DNA of 64,000 nucleotides, from the NCBI GenBank assembly GCA_013150955.1, contig JAADJD010000055.1, positions 116,343 through 180,342 on the forward strand, read 5' to 3'. Below the pieces are notes generated by a model. It did no database searches and had not been told where the DNA came from. It saw only the letters and a list, made by a program, of their open reading frames with translations. Below are positions 1-7,618 of this stretch, piece after piece (position 1 is the stretch's first letter; every line of letters begins with the position of its first letter). Origin of the DNA: Calditrichota bacterium (GTDB lineage: Bacteria > Calditrichota > Calditrichia > RBG-13-44-9 > J042). A program made the position numbers and the translations under genes.

Positions 1-104
1 TCCCCACGATTGTGCCTCAAAAACCGCGAAAACAAATCATGCGTATGACCACAGTAAAAACGTCCCGTCTTCAAACTCCGGAGAATGTAGACCACGTACT
101 CCAA
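1..104 (-). CDS. GIY-YIG nuclease family protein, partial (runs off left edge)
   Basis: The minus strand from 104 downward translates as a short open frame containing YVVYILRS, then LKTGRFYCGHTHDL and RHNRG. This is the hallmark N-terminus of small GIY-YIG (UPF0213/YhbQ-like) single-domain nucleases: two paired motifs (here VVY and YCG) and a conserved arginine-rich helix. Only the first 34 or so residues lie in the window; the rest is beyond position 1. The start is most likely TTG at 104, because a strong GGGGAGG ribosome-binding site lies six bases upstream. The gene follows the tRNA-Pro gene and its terminator on the same strand. The cellular role of this small family is not settled; DNA-end or repair activity is usually assumed. 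The family call is fairly firm although the gene is cut. Confidence 0.72.
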   Translation of the reverse strand, partial: MEYVVYILRSLKTGRFYCGHTHDLFSRFLRHNRG

Positions 105-122
105 TAGCTGCCTCCCCTAACT

Positions 123-148
123 AAAAAAGGCAGGGAGTCTTCCCTGCC
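123..148 (-). terminator. Intrinsic terminator after tRNA-Pro(CGG)
   Basis: An eight-base perfect stem (GGCAGGGA at 129-136 with TCCCTGCC at 141-148, four-base loop) is followed on the minus strand by six T residues (A run at 123-128). It lies 12 bases past the tRNA 3' end and just before the GIY-YIG start. Confidence 0.85.
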
Positions 149-159
149 TGCTATCTAAG

Positions 160-234
160 TCGGGGCGGCCAGATTTGAACTGGCGACCTCTTGGTCCCGA
201 ACCAAGCGCGCTAACCAGACTGCGCTACGCCCCG
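160..234 (-). tRNA. tRNA-Pro (anticodon CGG)
   Basis: Read on the minus strand, this folds as a complete tRNA. The seven-base acceptor stem is CGGGGCG paired with CGCCCCG, the D-arm is GCGC...GCGC, the anticodon stem is CTTGG/CCAAG with loop TTCGGGA (anticodon CGG), and the T-loop is TTCAAAT. The discriminator base is A at 160. No CCA is encoded, so it must be added after transcription. A terminator follows directly. A second proline tRNA (GGG) lies at 6974-7049. Confidence 0.93.
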
Positions 235-395
235 AATTTCCATCCTTTCAGCAACATTTACCAAAGAGCCAGATTTAAACTGGCGACCTTGGCGCCATGC
301 GCCACGCAGCGAACCAGGCTGCGCTACGCCCCGAATTCCTATCCTTTCAGCAACATTTACAAAAGATCCACATTTGAACGGGCATCCCTGGCTTC
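235..395 (-). repeat. Tandem degenerate repeat of the tRNA-Pro leader and body (period about 99 bp)
   Basis: The 20-base segment at 241-260, upstream of the intact tRNA on the minus strand, recurs almost perfectly at 340-359, giving a period of 99 bases. Each copy is followed (minus strand) by CGGGGCG-type or T-arm sequence. The tract therefore reads as the same leader plus tRNA unit repeated, with the outer copies decayed. The third, most distal unit keeps only a T-arm-like piece around 365-395. Confidence 0.75.
262..333 (-). pseudogene. Decayed tRNA-Pro copy
   Basis: The minus-strand sequence keeps the 5' acceptor strand and D-arm of the functional neighbour (CGGGGCGTAGCGCAG) and most of its T-arm. 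The anticodon arm is scrambled (GTGGCGCATGGCGCCAA, no clean seven-base loop), the T-loop has lost its conserved C (TTTAAAT), and the 3' acceptor strand no longer pairs. It is best read as a broken duplicate, not a working tRNA. Confidence 0.7.
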
Positions 396-620
396 TCGCT
401 TCTACGCACCGCAAAAACTTTCTGTCTTCCCACTTCAGAAATTTCGTCAAAGCTCCTCGGTCTTAACGGATGCCCTGACCTGACTATTCATTCTCCCAAT
501 TTTGGCGGCAAAATTTAGAAAGATTTTCGAATCAATTCAAGCCTTTTAAAAATATGAATGATTCAATGGGGGAAACGAATAAAGCTCAAAGAGGTTCCTG
601 ATTCGGGTGCATCCAATCCA
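396..620. other. Gap between tRNA cluster and purU
   Basis: This stretch holds no convincing gene. No hairpin with a T run was recognised downstream of purU. The sequence around 490-560 is AT-rich but otherwise featureless. Confidence 0.5.
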
Positions 621-1505
621 TCAAGTAAATACAATGGTCTTATTCTCGTAAACCAATGTTTTGTGCTGTAAATGCCACCAGACGGCTCGTGCCAGAACAA
701 TCTTCTCCAGGTCTCGCCCTTTCCGAATGAAATCAGCAACCGTATCGGTGTGGCTAACCCGCACCACATCCTGCTCGATGATGGGCCCTTCATCCAGATC
801 GGCCGTCACATAGTGACTGGTGGCTCCAATGACCTTAACCCCTCGCTCATATGCCGAATGATACGGTCGCGCCCCCGGAAAAGCAGGCAAAAACGAATGA
901 TGAATGTTGATAATGCGATTGGGATACTGCTGGACAAACTCCGGGGTCAAAATCTGCATGTACCGAGCCAGCACAATAAAGTCAATGCGATATTCCTTCA
1001 ATAGCGCCAGCTCTTTAGCTTCCTGTTCCCTTTTATTTTCCGGGGTGATGGGAAAGTGGTAAAAATCAATCCCGAACTGCTCAGCCACCGGCTTCAAATC
1101 CAGATGGTTGCTAATAATCAAAGGGATGTCCACAACAAACTCTCCGGTTTGCCAGCGGGATAGAATATCATACAAACAGTGGGGAAGTTTCGACACGAAA
1201 ATAGCCATTCGGGATACTTCCCGGGAGAAATGAAGCGTCCATTTCATCTCAAACCTTCGGGCCAACAGGGTATCGAAATATTCACCGATCTTTTCCCGGG
1301 GAATCAAAAAATTTTCCAGTTCCCACTCGATGCGCATAAAGAAAATTTGCTTGATGGGATCCACATACTGGTCCAGATAAATAATGTTCCCCTGATTTTT
1401 TGTGATAAATTCGGTAACCGCAGCAATCAATCCCCTGCGGTCCGGGCAATGGATCAACAAAATAACGGAATCCCCATGCTGATTGCGTTGCTGTTCTCCA
1501 GCCAT
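621..1505 (-). CDS. purU: Formyltetrahydrofolate deformylase PurU
   Basis: PurU hydrolyses 10-formyltetrahydrofolate to tetrahydrofolate and formate, feeding formate to purine synthesis and balancing one-carbon pools in the cytoplasm. The 294-residue product has the family layout: an N-terminal ACT domain (about residues 12-85, beginning CPDRRGLIAAVTEF) and a formyltransferase-fold domain (about 95-285). The catalytic triad of the fold is visible as Asn200 and His202 in NIHHSFLP and Asp238 in DLDEGPII. Length matches the family (280-295). It stands alone on its strand, downstream of a lipoprotein gene that is also on the minus strand but about 200 bases away. Confidence 0.95.
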   Translation of the reverse strand: MAGEQQRNQHGDSVILLIHCPDRRGLIAAVTEFITKNQGNIIYLDQYVDPIKQIFFMRIEWELENFLIPREKIGEYFDTLLARRFEMKWTLHFSREVSRMAIFVSKLPHCLYDILSRWQTGEFVVDIPLIISNHLDLKPVAEQFGIDFYHFPITPENKREQEAKELALLKEYRIDFIVLARYMQILTPEFVQQYPNRIINIHHSFLPAFPGARPYHSAYERGVKVIGATSHYVTADLDEGPIIEQDVVRVSHTDTVADFIRKGRDLEKIVLARAVWWHLQHKTLVYENKTIVFT

Positions 1506-1700
1506 CTTTTCCGTTTCATTATTTGAATGCAGGTTAAAATGTCGGTAAAAATGGGGAATCCTTTATGCCGAAAATTGGGAGGTATGAAAATGAAATCATC
1601 ATTCCAAAAGAGTCAGGCTTATTAACATCCCAACACTGTGTATTTTCTGACGATCCAGAACCGGAGCGGAATCAGATTCCAGGAAGAATTCGATTTGCCT

Positions 1701-2579
1701 TTACTCCGGGATGGCCATACGGGTTAAAATCAGGGTTGAGGCGCTATCAAATGTTCCAATCTCATTCCCCTGATAATCCATCATAACCAATCCTTTGAGC
1801 AGAACATATCGCTTAACCAGCCCCAATTCTGTGTAATATTCAAAATAAACCACATCGGGATCCCATTGCCCATTCCGGTCATAATCCGTTAAAACCTGAA
1901 CTTTAATTGCCTCTATTTGATAATCTTCCAGAATGGTGACGCTTTCCTTCCCCACGATTTTCTTGTGAACTGGAAATGCATTGCCGTTTTTTGAACGATA
2001 CACCCACTCCACATCGATGAAAAGAGGATACATTAAAACGCGCAACGGTGGTTTCAGAACGACAATGCTATCGGCAGAGAAAGAGGTAAATGGTATTCCC
2101 CGACCGGCCATCTCGATATAAAATAACGCTTCTTTTGCATCCGAAAACAACCGATGGTTAAATCGCACCATGGGACCGGGTTTGAGTTTGGGTAAACCGA
2201 CACCGACAAAACCTTCTACATAAGCATATTGATAAAAACCATCATCCGCATTATTGTAATAACTCCGAATGATAACCTGATCATCCCGGATTGTTCGAAA
2301 TTCCTGAAATTCAAAAGCTTTCGCCTGATTGGGTAATGTTTTCGTTTTATGAATCACAACCCGCAATGTTTCCTCCATTGTAGCCGGCGTCAGCAAGGTA
2401 TCCGGCTGGACGTTGAAAAAGGCAGTTTCATACCGGTACTCCCAGAACATCCCAGAAAACAAGGGATACCGAAAAGTGGCAACTTCATAAGCCAGAGGGT
2501 CCTTTTGCCGCTCACAGCTTATAAAGATTACCGAAACAAAAAATAGAATGCCCAGGTAATACATCTTTTTTCCTTTCAT
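1701..2579 (-). CDS. Predicted lipoprotein of unknown function
   Basis: The 292-residue product starts with a lipoprotein signal peptide: a charged MKGKK start, a hydrophobic stretch, and a lipobox FISC with Cys22 as the modified residue. An envelope location is therefore expected. The rest is soluble and rich in beta-prone segments, with no family I recognise. The start is supported by GGGAGG seven bases upstream; Met6 is an alternative start. Nothing in the neighbourhood (purU downstream, a divergent radical SAM gene upstream) suggests a function. Confidence 0.7.
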   Translation of the reverse strand: MKGKKMYYLGILFFVSVIFISCERQKDPLAYEVATFRYPLFSGMFWEYRYETAFFNVQPDTLLTPATMEETLRVVIHKTKTLPNQAKAFEFQEFRTIRDDQVIIRSYYNNADDGFYQYAYVEGFVGVGLPKLKPGPMVRFNHRLFSDAKEALFYIEMAGRGIPFTSFSADSIVVLKPPLRVLMYPLFIDVEWVYRSKNGNAFPVHKKIVGKESVTILEDYQIEAIKVQVLTDYDRNGQWDPDVVYFEYYTELGLVKRYVLLKGLVMMDYQGNEIGTFDSASTLILTRMAIPE

Positions 2580-2820
2580 ATCGCCTCCCGAAATTGAGGT
2601 TCAAACCGGAATGTTCGATATGTCTTTTCAATAAATCTTATCGGACGAATTTGAACACCAGCGCCTTTTCCGTTTTTCTCAAATTCGCACTCGTTTTCGA
2701 GTGTGAATTTATTGAAGGCACCAACAAAATAAAGAAAAAGAAAATGATTTCAAATTCTGAACAATTTTTTTGCATTTCCAACCAAATCCCGACTAAATTC
2801 ATTTAGAAAAAAATTACTTG

Positions 2821-4311
2821 ATGCAAATGAAAAAATTAAGAGCATTATGTATAAACCCCTGGATTTACGATTTCAGTGCTTACGACTATTTCAGTAAACC
2901 CATCGGATTATTATACGTGGCCGCGTACTTACGACAGCGCGGGGTGGAAATCGATTTTATTGATTGCCTGGACAAACATCACCCAGAATTACTGGCCAGG
3001 CAGGGACGCACCAGGCCCAAGCTTCGAAAATTTGGAACCGGTCCATTTCACCGGGAGATTATCCCCACCCCACCCATGCTGGCATTCATTCCTCGACGAT
3101 ATGCCCGCTATGGCCTTCCAGAAGATATCTTCCGGAAAGAACTAAAACGCCGTGCCCGTCCAGATGTGGTGCTGGTCACGTCGTTCATGACCTACTGGTA
3201 TCCCGGCCCTCAGCGTGTGGTCCAGCTGGTTCGGGAAGTCTTTCCAGGTGTTCCCGTTATTCTGGGCGGTATTTACGCCACCCTGATGCCCGACCACGCC
3301 CGTGAGGTGGTTCAACCGGACTACATAATCCAGGGGCCAGGAGAGATTCAGGTGGCTCAGCTGCTGGCCGATTGGTTTCATCTTCCCGAACTCAAAGAAA
3401 ACATTCCCCGGCACATCGATGAGTATCCCTACCCGGCGTTTGATCTGTATCGCAAGCTGGACTATCTTATCGTGATGACGTCCCGGGGATGCCCCTTCCG
3501 CTGTACATTCTGCGCCACCTACAAAATCGATGCGCAATTCTCCCAACGGCATCCAGAAAACGTTGTCGAGGAGATTTTGACACAGACCCGGCGTTTGCGG
3601 GTACGGGATGTGGCCTTTTATGACGACGCCCTGCTGATGCAACCCGAAAAACGCATCAAACCGATTCTGTGGGAATTGCTGCGCCAGCGACATCAATTGC
3701 GATTCCACACGCCAAATGGATTGCACGGCCGGTTTATTGATGAAGAAATGGCCTACCTGCTTTACGCCAATAATTTTCGCACCATCCGCATCAGTCTGGA
3801 ATCGGTTGCAAAGGAACGACGCCGGGATATTCACAACAAGATCACTCCCGGGGAAATGACCCGCGCCGTCTACAATCTGGTCAAAGCGGGTTATCAGCCC
3901 AAAGATATCGAAACCTACATTATCATGGGCCTGCCCACCCAATCGATCGATGAAGTGGTAGAAACCATGCTGTATGCCCATAGCCTGGGGGTCATTATTC
4001 GACTGGCGTCCTTTTCACCCATTCCGGGAACGGTGGATTATCAGCGCGCAATTGAACAGGGCTATTTTCCCGCCGATGCCGATCCGCTATTGACCAACAA
4101 GACCATCCTGCCCCTGTTTCGCACCCGGGAGGCTTACGAACGTTTTCACCGAATCAGTCAGCTAGCGCACATGCTGAACGAGGGGGCCAAGCGAGGCGTA
4201 TCCCTCTTTCATCCCTCAGATTTCCGAAAGGCGCTGAAACAAGCACTGGAAGATTTTGCCCGGGAACTGGAAGAAAATCCGGTCATGGAAGCAACCGGTG
4301 CCCGGGAATGA
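2821..4311 (+). CDS. B12-binding-type radical SAM protein
   Basis: The protein (about 496 residues) combines an N-terminal cobalamin-binding-like Rossmann region (about 1-190; PIGLLYVAAYLRQRG and VPVILGGIYATLMPDHA are typical of this class) with a radical SAM core. The core carries the CxxxCxxC cluster motif near residues 224-231 (RGCPFRCTFC), which binds the 4Fe-4S cluster that cleaves S-adenosylmethionine. A canonical DxHxxG cobalamin ligand motif is not evident, so B12 binding is uncertain. The C-terminal 250 residues contain the TIM-barrel end (ETYIIMGLPTQS). Substrate is unknown. ATG at 2821 is preferred over the adjacent TTG at 2818. A weak TTG-N21-TAAATTCA promoter-like pair lies at about 2770-2801. 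The gene is monocistronic and is followed by dispersed repeats. Confidence 0.82.
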   Translation: MQMKKLRALCINPWIYDFSAYDYFSKPIGLLYVAAYLRQRGVEIDFIDCLDKHHPELLARQGRTRPKLRKFGTGPFHREIIPTPPMLAFIPRRYARYGLPEDIFRKELKRRARPDVVLVTSFMTYWYPGPQRVVQLVREVFPGVPVILGGIYATLMPDHAREVVQPDYIIQGPGEIQVAQLLADWFHLPELKENIPRHIDEYPYPAFDLYRKLDYLIVMTSRGCPFRCTFCATYKIDAQFSQRHPENVVEEILTQTRRLRVRDVAFYDDALLMQPEKRIKPILWELLRQRHQLRFHTPNGLHGRFIDEEMAYLLYANNFRTIRISLESVAKERRRDIHNKITPGEMTRAVYNLVKAGYQPKDIETYIIMGLPTQSIDEVVETMLYAHSLGVIIRLASFSPIPGTVDYQRAIEQGYFPADADPLLTNKTILPLFRTREAYERFHRISQLAHMLNEGAKRGVSLFHPSDFRKALKQALEDFARELEENPVMEATGARE

Positions 4312-4350
4312 CTCATCCCGGATGAGGCACTCACCGACGAATGAAGGGTA

Positions 4351-4390
4351 ACCCCGGATTTTTCATTATCTTACGAATTACACGAATTCC
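4351..4390 (+). repeat. Fragment of the dispersed CGAAT-type repeat (left arm only)
   Basis: The sequence resembles the left terminal arm of the dispersed element (CCGGATTTTTCATTATC then ACGAATTACACGAATT). It stops just before the full copy that begins at 4395, as if one element lies beside the stub of another. Confidence 0.55.
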
Positions 4391-4394
4391 AAAA

Positions 4395-4566
4395 AACCCA
4401 GATTATGCATTAGAACCACGAATGGCACGAATTAACACAAATAAAAACAATAAAATCCATTGGATTAGATCTGGATGAAAATATGTTTCGGAGTTTATTC
4501 GCGATTTTGTAGATATGGTTTGGTTTCATTCGTGTGATTCGCGGATCAATGCATCATTCGGGTTTA
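4395..4566 (+). repeat. Dispersed CGAAT-type repeat, copy A
   Basis: A 172-bp copy begins AACCCAGATTATGCATT and ends GCATCATTCGGGTTT. The ends are imperfect inverted repeats carrying CGAAT-N4-CGAAT direct motifs. The middle contains GGATTAGATCTGGATGAAAA, which recurs in copies B, D, E, F and G. It lies between convergent genes. No coding capacity is conserved. Confidence 0.85.
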
Positions 4567-4658
4567 TTATCCCAGAAAATGAAATTCCAGAAAACCTTTT
4601 CCTGTTCTACAAAACTTCCAATTGCTTGAATGAAATTGTGGGCTACCATCGGTCAGGA

Positions 4659-5483
4659 TCAATCACTCAGGCGCAGAGACAACCATCCTCCCAGAGCCAC
4701 CACTGCCAGACTGATGGCCCAATCCACCCAGCCAATGGGAAAACCCGGGAAAATGGCGTAGAGGGATGCGACAACCAGACCCAGAATAAAGTAGAATGTC
4801 TCCCGGGGGTAGGTTTTCAGCAATATTTCGATCATCCGGGCAAACGACCAGATTCCCGCCAGAATTCCCGTACCCAGAATGGCCAGCGGAAGAAATTCCA
4901 GATGTTTCACGGCACGGATCACCACCTCGTATTGTCCCAGCAGCACCAGCATAAACGAACCACTGATTCCCGGCACAATCATGGATCCGCCCGAAAGCAC
5001 CCCGGCAATCAGGAGCAAAATTACCGCTCCCGTAGATAACTGAAAAACAGCTCCAGTAACATTTCCCGATTGATGTTCCGCCGAATAGAGTGAAAATCCC
5101 ACAATGATACACATGCCCAGGAAAAAACTAACCCCCGATACCAGCGTCAGACGCATGTCGGTATGAGAACGGTAAATCGAAGGAATCGACCCTGCAATAA
5201 GGCCAATAAAAAACAGATAGGTATAATTCGGATAATGCGTCAATAAATAGTCCATGATCCAGGAAAAAATTAAAATGGCCAGAACGGCACCGGCTCCCAC
5301 TTTCGCCAGAAATTTCAGATATTCCATTCGGCGTTCGCGGTTGGTTACAATTTCTCCGATGGCCTCAATCAGGGGTTCGTAGATTCCCAGAACGACCGCC
5401 ATGGTACCGCCAGAAACACCGGGAATGATATTCGCAATTCCGATCAATCCGCCTTTAAACATCAATTTTAAATGATCTTTCAT
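4659..5483 (-). CDS. DUF368 membrane protein (PopT-type polyprenyl-phosphate transporter family)
   Basis: The product (274 residues from the preferred start) is an integral membrane protein with roughly eight hydrophobic segments. It has the DUF368 signature near the N-terminus (GGLIGIANIIPGVSGGTMA) and a second copy-like segment later (SGGSMIVPGISGSFMLVLLG). DUF368 proteins (PopT) have been linked to recycling undecaprenyl phosphate across the inner membrane for cell-wall and glycan synthesis. The ATG at 5483 overlaps the pcm stop as ATGA and has GGGTGG just upstream. A GTG at 5492 would give three more residues. Co-transcription with a glycosyltransferase fits a role in lipid-carrier metabolism, but the specific substrate is inferred. 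Confidence 0.88.
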   Translation of the reverse strand: MKDHLKLMFKGGLIGIANIIPGVSGGTMAVVLGIYEPLIEAIGEIVTNRERRMEYLKFLAKVGAGAVLAILIFSWIMDYLLTHYPNYTYLFFIGLIAGSIPSIYRSHTDMRLTLVSGVSFFLGMCIIVGFSLYSAEHQSGNVTGAVFQLSTGAVILLLIAGVLSGGSMIVPGISGSFMLVLLGQYEVVIRAVKHLEFLPLAILGTGILAGIWSFARMIEILLKTYPRETFYFILGLVVASLYAIFPGFPIGWVDWAISLAVVALGGWLSLRLSD

Positions 5484-6118
5484 AGCTGCCACCCTTTCCT
5501 GCCAATTAATGGTACAAATTTAAATGCCTCTAATTCAACTTCGGTAAATCCGCTGTCTGTTTTTTCGATGACCTTCAGGATTTGATGGTTTTCATCCCCC
5601 ACGGGAATAATCAGCCGCCCGCCCCTGTTCAGCTGCTGGATTAACGCGGGCGGTACGGCCGGAGAGCCCGCAGTGACCAGAATCCGATCATAGGGCGCAT
5701 GAGCAGCCCATCCCAGGCTGCCATCCCCAACGGTAATGGCCACCCGGTAGTATCCCAGACCCTCCAGAATGTGTCGGGCTTTGACGGCCAGTGCCTGGAT
5801 CCGTTCCACGGAAAAAACCCGATCGGCCAGTTCCGCCAGAATGGCCGTCTGGTACCCGCTACCCGTCCCCACTTCCAGCACCTTTTCATCGCCCTGCAGT
5901 TCCAGCATCTCGGTCATGATGGCCACCGTGGTGGGATGGGATATGGTCTGGCCATAACCAATCGGCAACGATTTTCCCGAATACGCCTGGCTGCGGATGG
6001 CGGGATCGACAAAAAGGTGTCGCGGAACTTTCCGAAACGCATCGATGACCCGCGGATCGCGGATGCCCGCACCAATGACCAGCTCTTTGACCATCTGTTC
6101 TCGCCAGCGTTCAAACAT
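5480..6118 (-). CDS. pcm: Protein-L-isoaspartate O-methyltransferase
   Basis: Pcm methylates L-isoaspartyl residues in damaged proteins with S-adenosylmethionine, starting their repair. The 212-residue protein has the family motifs in order: the N-terminal region DPRVIDAFRKVPRHLFVD, the substrate loop GQTISHPTTVA, the SAM-binding motif VLEVGTGSGYQTAILAEL, and the C-terminal DRILVTAGSP. The ATG at 6118 is preferred to a TTG six bases earlier, and overlaps the stop region of the upstream glycosyltransferase. The downstream DUF368 gene starts on its stop codon, so the three genes form one tightly coupled unit. Confidence 0.95.
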   Translation of the reverse strand: MFERWREQMVKELVIGAGIRDPRVIDAFRKVPRHLFVDPAIRSQAYSGKSLPIGYGQTISHPTTVAIMTEMLELQGDEKVLEVGTGSGYQTAILAELADRVFSVERIQALAVKARHILEGLGYYRVAITVGDGSLGWAAHAPYDRILVTAGSPAVPPALIQQLNRGGRLIIPVGDENHQILKVIEKTDSGFTEVELEAFKFVPLIGRKGWQL

Positions 6119-6857
6119 GCCCAAACCAACGTTGAAAACTTAACTTCGCAATTAAAAAAATAAAGTCCAGGGTGTCGGCAACATTGCGAATGGCGCTGGG
6201 TTGCCCCTGGTATACGGTGGGAATTTCCACAAACGCCATGGACACCTTTCGCCAGCCCAGGCGCAACGCCAGTTCGCTTTCCAGATGAAATCCATTCCGC
6301 TCCATTGGCAGTTGGTACAACACCTGTTTGCGGTACAGGCGAAAACCGCATTGGCTATCGCGGATCAACCGTCCCACCAGCAGAGAAATAATTAATGAAG
6401 TTAGCAAATTCGAAAGGATGCGATGAAACGGCATCACTCCCGGAATTCGTTTTCGATAGCCCAGAACCACATCGGCCCCACTCGATCGCAGCGCCCTGAC
6501 CATGGCCGGAATGTATTCCGGCGGATGTTGCAAATCGGCGTCCATGGTAATGATGGCCTCCACCTCCGGGCGACCGCTGAAGAAATGAAATCCCGTCTTT
6601 AACGCCCGCCCTTTGCCCAGATTTCGGGAATGGCGCAATTGATGGATCAGGAGTCCCGGAAACAAAATCGGTTGAACGGGTGGATTCGACCCGTCATCAA
6701 CAATTAAAATCTCCATTTTCCAGGGGTGAATGGTTTTCTGGATATGCTGCAATTTTTGTAACAGGACGGAGAAAAACCGGGTGGTATTAAATACCGGAAT
6801 AATCACGCCCAGCACCGGCTCCTGTTTCTGAAATGCCCCCTGTTGTTGATCGTTCAT
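6111..6857 (-). CDS. Family 2 glycosyltransferase (dolichyl-phosphate mannosyltransferase-like)
   Basis: This GT2 enzyme (about 248 residues) carries the nucleotide-sugar fold LGVIIPVFN, then IVDDGS and ITMDADLQHPPEYI, in which DAD is the metal-binding motif. The later QCGFRLYRK is typical of dolichyl- or polyprenyl-phosphate sugar transferases such as DPMS/GtrB. There is no long C-terminal membrane domain, only weak hydrophobic segments. A longer frame opens with ATG at 6929, but that lies just after the tRNA terminator and before recognisable domain sequence, so ATG at 6857 is preferred (no clear SD). It overlaps pcm and is in one unit with the DUF368 transporter, consistent with lipid-carrier-linked sugar transfer. 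Confidence 0.85.
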   Translation of the reverse strand: MNDQQQGAFQKQEPVLGVIIPVFNTTRFFSVLLQKLQHIQKTIHPWKMEILIVDDGSNPPVQPILFPGLLIHQLRHSRNLGKGRALKTGFHFFSGRPEVEAIITMDADLQHPPEYIPAMVRALRSSGADVVLGYRKRIPGVMPFHRILSNLLTSLIISLLVGRLIRDSQCGFRLYRKQVLYQLPMERNGFHLESELALRLGWRKVSMAFVEIPTVYQGQPSAIRNVADTLDFIFLIAKLSFQRWFGHV

Positions 6858-6930
6858 CCGATTGTCCGTCCGTGCCTGCTTTTGTCCGTGGAACCCCACA
6901 TTTTCCGATGCACAGTCCCTCCCGCCCATC

Positions 6931-6968
6931 TAAAAATAAGAAAAAGGGGAATCTTTCGATTCCCCTTT
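6931..6968 (-). terminator. Intrinsic terminator after tRNA-Pro(GGG)
   Basis: An eleven-base perfect stem (AAAGGGGAATC 6943-6953 with GATTCCCCTTT 6958-6968, loop of four) is followed on the minus strand by a T-rich tract (6931-6945). It separates the tRNA from the glycosyltransferase gene. Confidence 0.88.
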
Positions 6969-6973
6969 GCTTG

Positions 6974-7049
6974 TCGGAGCGACTGGATTCGAACCAGCGA
7001 CCCCCACCACCCCAAGGTGGTGCGCTATCCAGGCTGCGCCACGCTCCGA
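6974..7049 (-). tRNA. tRNA-Pro (anticodon GGG)
   Basis: On the minus strand this folds as a full tRNA. The acceptor stem is CGGAGCG/CGCTCCG, the D-arm is GCGC...GCGC, the anticodon stem is CCACC/GGTGG with loop TTGGGGT (anticodon GGG), and the T-loop is TTCGAAT. The discriminator is A and no CCA is encoded. A strong terminator follows. Confidence 0.94.
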
Positions 7050-7209
7050 CAAAATTCGCCTAAAATTTATAAAACCCAATTCCGAAAATCAAGACCTTTA
7101 ACAACTCCATCCGCTCCCTTTTTCGATCTTAATCGTTTAATTTTCAATGAATTACCCATTCCGTGTTCTTTATACCCCATCAACCCCTGAAAAAGTTTCC
7201 GATTTACCA

Positions 7210-7572
7210 TTAATCTTTCGGGGAAACATCTTTTTGCAACAGATCAAGGATTTCCTGGATTTCCAGTCGAATCTCTGCCAGCAGCGTTTTCAAACGGACA
7301 TCTTCTTTTCCGTCCTTTTGCTGCCGGAATTGCTGCAGCCGCTCGCGGATCTGTTCTTCGTTCAATTTTTCCTCCACGAAAAGTTTCTTGATGTAGAACA
7401 ACATTTCCAGATCTTTTTCCACATAATAGCGGTTGCCCCCGCGGTTCCGGATTGGCTGGATCTGGGGGAATTTCTTTTCCCAATTTTTCAAGATGTGATC
7501 GCTGATGCCCACCATGTCGCACACCTGCCGGATGGAATAATACAATTTTTTTCGCGGTTTCTGAATGCGCAT
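7210..7572 (-). CDS. MerR-family transcriptional regulator
   Basis: The product (120 residues from the preferred start) begins with a winged-helix MerR domain: YYSIRQVCDMVGIS, then the recognition-helix region and wing NRGGNRYYVEKDLEML. After it comes a helical, coiled-coil-like C-terminus (KLNEEQIRERLQQFRQQ). There are no cysteine or histidine effector sites, so the signal is unknown. ATG at 7572 is chosen because an AGGA lies nine bases upstream; longer readings would run into the deacetylase gene. It follows that gene on the same strand. Confidence 0.85.
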   Translation of the reverse strand: MRIQKPRKKLYYSIRQVCDMVGISDHILKNWEKKFPQIQPIRNRGGNRYYVEKDLEMLFYIKKLFVEEKLNEEQIRERLQQFRQQKDGKEDVRLKTLLAEIRLEIQEILDLLQKDVSPKD

Positions 7573-7618
7573 GGACACCATTCCTGTTTTAATTGAATGA
7601 ATATAAATATCCCGCATC

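Noticed and set aside
262..333. A second functional tRNA-Pro
   Set aside because: The anticodon arm, T-loop and acceptor stem are broken, so it is called a decayed copy.
3142..3981. A 279-codon open frame opposite the radical SAM gene
   Set aside because: Composition and codon pattern are those of an antisense shadow; the plus-strand gene has clear family motifs.
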